Shown here piece by piece: positions 60,307 through 64,000 of a DNA stretch of 64,000 nucleotides. Origin of the DNA: Liolophura sinensis (lineage: Eukaryota; Mollusca; Polyplacophora; Chitonida; Chitonidae); contig NC_088302.1 in NCBI RefSeq assembly GCF_032854445.1, positions 51,240,046 to 51,304,045 of the forward strand, in the 5' to 3' direction. The notes beneath the pieces are model-generated. The model was not told the origin of the DNA, ran no database searches, and saw only the letters and a list, made by a program, of their open reading frames with translations. The position numbers were made by a program, and so were the translations under genes. Within the stretch, counting starts at the first letter, position 1; each line of letters begins with the position of its first letter.

Positions 60307-61672
60307 CTACACACTGGAATGTCTTTGTGTGTTTCTGTATTATTGGACATCTAGTCTGTAAGAAAAGTGGGTGTGTCTCTGAGGAGAGGAGCATGCAATG
60401 CTGTGTATATGTATATAAAAGCTCCAGCCGCTTCCCAGCACTGTGTCTAGTCTGTGTGTATAACATTGGTATGTCCAAGTGTGTGACTCCAGCATCTGAC
60501 CCCTTGTACCTGTTAACAGGTATAAATTTACATTCAGAGGACAAATTAAATGTCCAGTTGAGGATCTTAACAGTGAAATGTTAAGGTGTATGTTAGGTGT
60601 CCAAAGGACAGATGAGCTTGCCCGATGCTCATTCTTAACCCTGTTGTGCCCAATACACACCCTGGGCTTGTTATATGTGGAATTAGGGCAAGAGCTTCCA
60701 TGCTCCTTTTTGTATACTTTATGCCAGGTGTAAATTGACTTTTTTGACAGGAGGGAATATATAGCCCAAACTGGAGTAACAGAGTTAAACTCTGTGGGAC
60801 CCTATTATGTACATGTATACCTGTGCTTGTAGCTCTGTTCATACATGATAGGGGCAATTCTCCAATAAGTACCTGTGTAGGTGAAGTATTGCTGAGAACA
60901 TGCAGAAATACTGCTGTCTGAAAGATTTTTGATGATTCGTGAGTGAAACTAATTGTATAACACTGAACTGAAAGAGTGAGAAGTATGACGTAAAACCCCT
61001 GGCCTTCATTCATTCATTCATTCATTTTGAAAGAGTGAGGATTGTCATATGTAGAAGGCCATGCTGCGGAAATGATGCCACAAGTGCCACTCACAGACTG
61101 TTAAGACAGGTGCGTGGTCTTGTGTGCATTGTTCTCAGATGAAACGGGACTGTCACAGCTTGAGGACTGTAAAAGTCTGTGTTACACGGAGATGAAATAT
61201 GACTGTTATACACTGTGACATTTGGTTAAATTGTAAATGAATATCTGGCCTCGTATGAACAAGGGCTGTCAAGTCTCCGTCATGAGATGCCACATGTTAC
61301 CCAGCCAGCTACACACAGATTGAAAGAAAGAAACTGAAAAGCTGGTGTTCACCAAAATCAAAGGTGGATGATAAACCATATTTTTAATTTACTATCTCTT
61401 TTCCACATAACACGAAGAAACCAAATCTGAGCATTTGTCAGCAAATTTAGTAACATTATTTTTGCTGTACATGTAACTTGCACATGTAATGCAGACAGGT
61501 ATGTTATGGGTTTTTGTTTTTTTCATTTCTTTTCAAGTAAATGTACGAACCATTTTTCCTCTTGTAAAACTTGCTGGTCTTAGTTTGATAAGTGTGCAGC
61601 TAAGTGATTCTTCACAACTTGATTTCAGCAACTATTTGTTTTCCTAATAAAGATATAGTTCTTTTTAATAAA
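60307..61672 (+). other. Kinase 3' UTR (inferred)
   Basis: There is no coding signal after the stop. Two AATAAA hexamers at 61646-61651 and 61667-61672 would give a UTR of about 1.35 kb. A partial family 2 SINE tail (about 60960-61027, tatgacgtaaaacccc plus an ATTC repeat) lies inside. Confidence 0.5.
61646..61672 (+). terminator. Candidate kinase poly(A) signals
   Basis: AATAAA occurs at 61646-61651 and again at 61667-61672; a third lies at 61878-61883. Which is used cannot be told from sequence. Confidence 0.4.
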
Positions 61673-61874
61673 CTAAGGCTTTGCATCCTAAAGTTAAGTT
61701 TAACGAAAATGACACATCAGTTTATAATTGGTTTGTTTTTATTGTTTTTCTTTGTATGATAGTATGGAAGTCATGTACTTGACAGAGATGTGTCTGTGCA
61801 GGGTAAAGTGTGTGTTTGAAAATTTGTTCTTTAAATGTTGGTTACTAGTGACAGTTAACTACTGTCTTAAGCAA

Positions 61875-61962
61875 CAAAATAAAAACTGAACATCAGATGG
61901 AATGCTGAACAACAGATGGAATACTGAACAACAGATAGAATACCGAACAACAGATAGAATGG
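61875..61962 (+). repeat. Short tandem repeat, about 19 bp, 4 copies
   Basis: The unit is actgaacaacagatggaat with small changes. Confidence 0.75.
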
Positions 61963-63000
61963 TTCAAAACACACAGAAAGCATGTACTTAACAATAGAGT
62001 ACCTTAGACCGAATACTTTGGCCCATTAAATGAAAACACTTTAAAAATCTGTCTGTCCCTGCTAGGGTGTAAATCTCAAAGCTGTAGTGTAAAGGAATGT
62101 TTGTTGCTTTTTGCCGTTTTGTATATTCTTGTTGACAGAGCATGGTTTTACAGAAGCTGAAGGCTGGAACAAATCAGAAGTGTTGATCTAATCATATTGA
62201 TCCATATTATCACATTGAATTACTGTGGTACGGAAATAGCCAGAAGAAAAAAACCTGATGTACAGATTTGATGAGTTACAGTGTACACGTACAGGCTAAA
62301 GTAGTCGTGTAGCAAGTTTGTTTGAGCCTTTGTTGCCAGTTTACAACAGACTGTGTTTAACTATTATTTTCATATTCTACTTTATCTCTTTTAATAATTA
62401 CATTTTCAGATATTAACAGCCAGTTTTGGCCATTTGATAATTTCTTTGTTCAATGTCAACATATGTTTTTTTAGTATACCCCCCAGTGCTAGTACTTCAC
62501 AAAAAATATGAAACAAATTGTGTTTTGGTAGGATAAATTCCATGATGAAGTCCCATGACAAGACCCTGTTTGAAAAACCAGCCAGCATAGTTTATTGGGT
62601 GATTATCAACTCCCTCCTGGGTAAACAGTCTAATCAGCTGATTAACCAGGACAGGTAGATCTCTTTGCCTTTCTCATCACCCTTGGGCACTGGGTTACAC
62701 CTACTGCTGACTGAGGGTTCACCCGTCCAGCTTACTGGTAATGACTATAGATCAGTGGTCAGATAGTGAAGTACACATGCAACTCCTTTACAGAGATCAG
62801 TTAATCATATTAGTGTCTAACACCCTGCTACAGTATTTAAAAGCTGTTATTTACACTGGCAATTATACCCGCAGGTGTACATTTACTCTGTTAATTAATT
62901 ATCCTTTCCCTTGAGGTGTCAAGTTTGATTGCAGATTTTTCAACGTTAAAATTTTTTAAGTGTATTAAAAGGAAGATGGCATGAGGGTCACATTGTTAGC
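61963..63000. other. Downstream flank, no gene seen
   Basis: Only short open frames; nothing recognised. Confidence 0.5.
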
Positions 63001-63800
63001 ATAAGCATGAGTCGTTGTTGGCATGAGTGGTCCCAGTGTTGGCATGTGAGTTCTATTGTTGGCACGAGGGTCCCATTGCTGGCATGAGAGCCAAATTATT
63101 GCCATGGAGGTTCCATTGTTGCCATGACTGGTCCCGGTGATGGCATGAGGGTCCCGTTGTTGCCATGACTAGTCCCGTTGTTGTCATGAGGGGTTCATTG
63201 TTGCCATGAGGGGTTCATTGTTGCCATGAGGGGTTCATTGTTGCCATGTGTGTTCAATTGTTGGCATGACTGGCCCTGTTGTTGCCATGAGGGGTTCATT
63301 GTTGGCATGTGGGTTCCATTGTTGGCATGACTGGCCCTGTTGTTGGCACGTGGGTTCCATTGTTGGCAAGACTTCTCCTGTTGATGGCATGAGGGTCCCA
63401 TTGATTGCATGACTGGTCCTGCTGTTGCCATGAGGGGTTCATTGTTGCAATGTGGGTTCCATTGTTGGCATGACTGGTCCCGTTGTTGGTATGTGGGTTC
63501 TATTGTTGACATGACTGGCCCTGTTGTTGGCATGTGGGTTCCATTGTGGGCATAACTGATCTCGTTGTTGCCATGAGGGGTTCATTGTTGGCATGTGGGT
63601 TCCATTGTTGGCATGACTGGTCCCATTGTTGGTATGTGGGTTCTATTGTTGACATGACTGGCCCTGTTGTTGGCATGTGGGTTCCATTGTGGGCATGACT
63701 GATCTCGTTGTTGCCTTCAGGGGTCCATTGTTGCCATGTTGGCCCAGTTGATGGCATGACTAGCCCAGTTGATGGCATGACTAGCCCAGTTGATGGCATG
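63000..63800. repeat. Minisatellite, about 20-21-bp unit with longer period
   Basis: The basic unit is like ttgttggcatgtgggttcca or ttgttggcatgactggtccc. The types alternate, giving higher-order blocks (for example 63460-63560 resembles 63590-63700). The minus strand is open over much of it because many units are 21 bp. No evidence for coding. Confidence 0.88.
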
Positions 63801-64000
63801 TGATCATGGTCTGGCCTATTGGTGTATAGCTGCCAACTATCCGGGTTACTTAAATTTAGCCTCTTAGTCTGTGGTTGTTATGAAAGTTATGATTCTTCTA
63901 AATATAAAATAGCTAAGTACACTATTTCATCAATGCTTTTTACTTAGAGGCAGAAAAATAAACATTTTGGATTGCGAAAATCACTCTGATTTTTTATTGA
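63801..64000. other. Window end, nothing recognised
   Basis: AT-rich; no exon or element seen. Confidence 0.5.

Noticed and set aside
60567-61013. 148-codon minus-strand frame in the kinase 3' UTR
   Set aside because: No domain, low-complexity composition, overlaps the UTR and a SINE tail.

Overview
This is eukaryotic, animal DNA. Genes are split into short exons with GT-AG introns, the background is AT-rich, and the window carries tRNA-derived SINEs, MITEs and about ten minisatellite arrays. The SINE 3' core (ending in sequence like gtacggcgtaaaacaccaat plus an AAATAAAT-type tail) and the frequent ACATGTACATGT runs resemble molluscan and other lophotrochozoan genomes, so I infer a lophotrochozoan, probably a mollusc.

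Two genes are clear. On the minus strand, MED7 (Mediator subunit 7; exons 6671-6555 and 4302-3756) encodes about 220 residues, with a one-base frameshift at 4019-4022. On the plus strand is a complete Tec/Btk-family tyrosine kinase of 17 coding exons (11940-60306). All splice phases agree and give 644 aa: PH, Btk zinc motif, SH3, SH2, kinase. Its first coding intron is about 30 kb. The two genes are head-to-head, the same arrangement I remember for human MED7 and ITK. Just upstream of the kinase ATG is an unrecognised spliced ORF (about 10505-11842) that may be a small gene or a long upstream ORF in the kinase leader. Weak, unrecognised minus-strand coding candidates lie at 0.95-2.05 kb and 9.7-9.8 kb.

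The most striking feature is that four minisatellites are built from real exon-intron junctions. They are the MED7 exon 1 donor (about 61 bp, some 34 copies, filling almost the whole intron); the kinase exon 3 acceptor plus exon start (about 75 bp); the kinase exon 4 end plus donor (about 55 bp, some 44 copies); and the kinase exon 16 end plus donor (about 45 bp). They create rows of decoy or alternative splice sites, several of them in frame with the protein. Three further intronic arrays (81, 22 and 68 bp) also carry CAG|GT in the unit. This fits the idea that tandem duplication of AG|GT segments drives splice-site and intron evolution, here caught at high copy number.

Layout: 1-3.5 kb, flank with weak ORFs; 3.7-6.7 kb, MED7; 6.7-11.9 kb, divergent intergenic region and leader; 12.1-42.1 kb, intron 1 with arrays at 20.4, 27.2, 30.1, 36.5 and 37.3 kb, SINEs and a long inverted repeat; 42-60.3 kb, the remaining exons; 60.3-64 kb, 3' UTR and flank with a further array.
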